Origin: Lunatimonas lonarensis
GTDB taxonomy: Bacteria > Bacteroidota > Bacteroidia > Cytophagales > Cyclobacteriaceae
Direction of reading: 5' to 3'
Assembly (NCBI RefSeq): GCF_000390185.1
Contig: NZ_AQHR01000088.1
Location: 124,001-188,000, forward strand
DNA: 64,000 nt
The notes under the pieces are model-generated. The model ran no database searches, had not been told where the DNA came from, and was given only the letters and a program-made list of their open reading frames with translations. The position numbers were made by a program, and so were the translations under genes. Of the stretch, positions 63,167 to 64,000 are shown piece after piece; within the stretch, counting starts at the first letter, position 1, and every line of letters starts with the position of its first letter.

Positions 63167-64000
63167 ATGCAAGTGAACAAGTACGTGCTATTTCTTTCGG
63201 TGGTTGCCGCGCTGGGAGGTTTTCTTTTTGGTTTTGACACCGCCGTTATCTCCGGCGCGGAGCGGTATATTCAGCAGGTGTGGGGACTCAGTGACTGGAG
63301 CCATGGCCTAGCGGTAGCCATCGCCCTCTATGGCACGGTGATCGGAGCGCTTTTTGGAGGTATCCCTGCTGACAAGTACGGACGAAAAAAATCGCTTATC
63401 TGGATTGGGGTTTTGTATTTTGTATCTGCCTTGGGTTCTGCCGTTGCACCGGAGGTAATCTCTTTTATGGTGTTCCGCTTTATTGGCGGTTTGGGGGTAG
63501 GCGCATCCTCGGTAGTGGCCCCTATGTATATCAGCGAAATCTCTCCGGCAAAAAACCGTGGGCAACTGGTCGCCTTGTTTCAGTTTAACCTTGTTTTTGG
63601 CATCTTGGTGGCCTATTTCAGCAACTACCTGATCGATACAGCTATCGAAAATGACAGTTGGAGGTGGATGCTCGGCATGGAAGCCATACCTGCTCTAATC
63701 TATACCCTCTTGGTTTTTCGGGTTCCACAAAGCCCCCGCTGGCTGATCTCCAAAAAAGATGCATTCGCAGAAGCAGAACGGATTCTTTCCAAGACCGATC
63801 CGGACGGCGTAAAAGAGGCTATCCGGCTGGCACTGGAAGAAAAGGAAAAGAACACCCTCAAGGTTGGTTTTATGGCACTATTCAAAACCCAGTACATTCA
63901 TGTCACCCTACTGGCGGTTGTCATTGCTCTATTTAACCAATTGTCAGGTATCAATGCCATCATTTATTTCGCACCTAGGGTCTTCGAAATGGCAGGGATA
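63167..64000 (+). CDS. Sugar-porter MFS transporter, 3' end outside window
   Basis: 278 codons visible to the right edge. Sugar-porter landmarks: LGGFLFGFDTAVISGAE in helix 1, ADKYGRKKS loop, RFIGGLGVGASSVVAPMYIS with EISPAKNRG, VPQSPRWL (usual PESPRWL) and NQLSGINAIIYFAP in helix 7. Full length would be about 440-470. Proton-coupled import of a hexose or pentose is expected. An ATG at 63141 upstream is out of frame and ends within 12 codons. Start codon chosen from the clean N-terminus MQVNKYVLFLSVVAALGG. Confidence 0.93.
   Translation, partial: MQVNKYVLFLSVVAALGGFLFGFDTAVISGAERYIQQVWGLSDWSHGLAVAIALYGTVIGALFGGIPADKYGRKKSLIWIGVLYFVSALGSAVAPEVISFMVFRFIGGLGVGASSVVAPMYISEISPAKNRGQLVALFQFNLVFGILVAYFSNYLIDTAIENDSWRWMLGMEAIPALIYTLLVFRVPQSPRWLISKKDAFAEAERILSKTDPDGVKEAIRLALEEKEKNTLKVGFMALFKTQYIHVTLLAVVIALFNQLSGINAIIYFAPRVFEMAGI

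Overview
The window looks like a chromosomal piece of a Bacteroidota bacterium, most likely a Cytophagales/Cyclobacteriaceae relative. Support: lineage-typical families (DUF3500, DUF4494, Pirellula/Verrucomicrobium-type haem-binding proteins, 3-keto-disaccharide hydrolase, BNR_4 proteins), many signal-peptide lipoproteins, start codons without Shine-Dalgarno sequences, and a few TAnnTTTG -7 promoter elements. The genus is inference. I recognised no rRNA, tRNA, CRISPR array, replication origin or intact transposase.

Region 1 (1-20144) is a secreted catabolic and redox block: an SDR dehydrogenase (cut by the left edge), a multi-PAS histidine kinase, a GntP gluconate-type permease, then a plus-strand series of exported proteins (FG-GAP propeller, DUF3500, lipoprotein, BNR_4-ThuA fusion, ceramidase-like hydrolase, 3-keto-disaccharide hydrolase). 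A ChaN-like haem protein and a CstB-like persulfide dioxygenase-rhodanese follow. After a 1-kb spacer holding a small peptide gene, a decayed cytochrome fragment and palindromic repeats come a large haem-binding propeller/HEAT protein and a second ceramidase-like hydrolase.

Region 2 (20231-43938) holds a propeller lipoprotein, an M28 peptidase, an MBOAT/SGNH acetylation pair, an SPFH lipoprotein, a 1032-residue peptidase/propeller/beta-barrel protein, a PAS protein that stops at the phosphoacceptor domain, a Gfo/Idh/MocA oxidoreductase, a cytochrome c-YceI pair, a small ABC exporter, a GreA/Rnk-type factor, a sulfatase, and a dihaem cytochrome/beta-helix pair next to a Crp/Fnr regulator with an FNR-like palindrome between them.

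Region 3 (44601-56315) is the accessory and most unusual part. After a one-protein type IIG restriction-modification enzyme and a nitroreductase, a 2.2-kb segment carrying two related beta-barrel genes is duplicated in tandem with no net length change. Non-coding flanks and the 5' parts of the genes are nearly identical, while one 300-bp block of the second barrel gene differs at about half its residues. Copies of a roughly 240-bp repeat alternate with two unrelated type II toxin-antitoxin modules, and a YD-repeat (RHS) gene remnant lies between the copies. It looks like a recombination-driven, surface-diversifying island.

Region 4 (56445-64000) returns to housekeeping-like genes: an atypical pyruvate kinase, CoA-disulfide reductase, a propeller lipoprotein, DUF4494, a small beta-barrel protein, a CI/LexA-like regulator with an operator-like inverted repeat, and a sugar-porter MFS transporter cut by the right edge.
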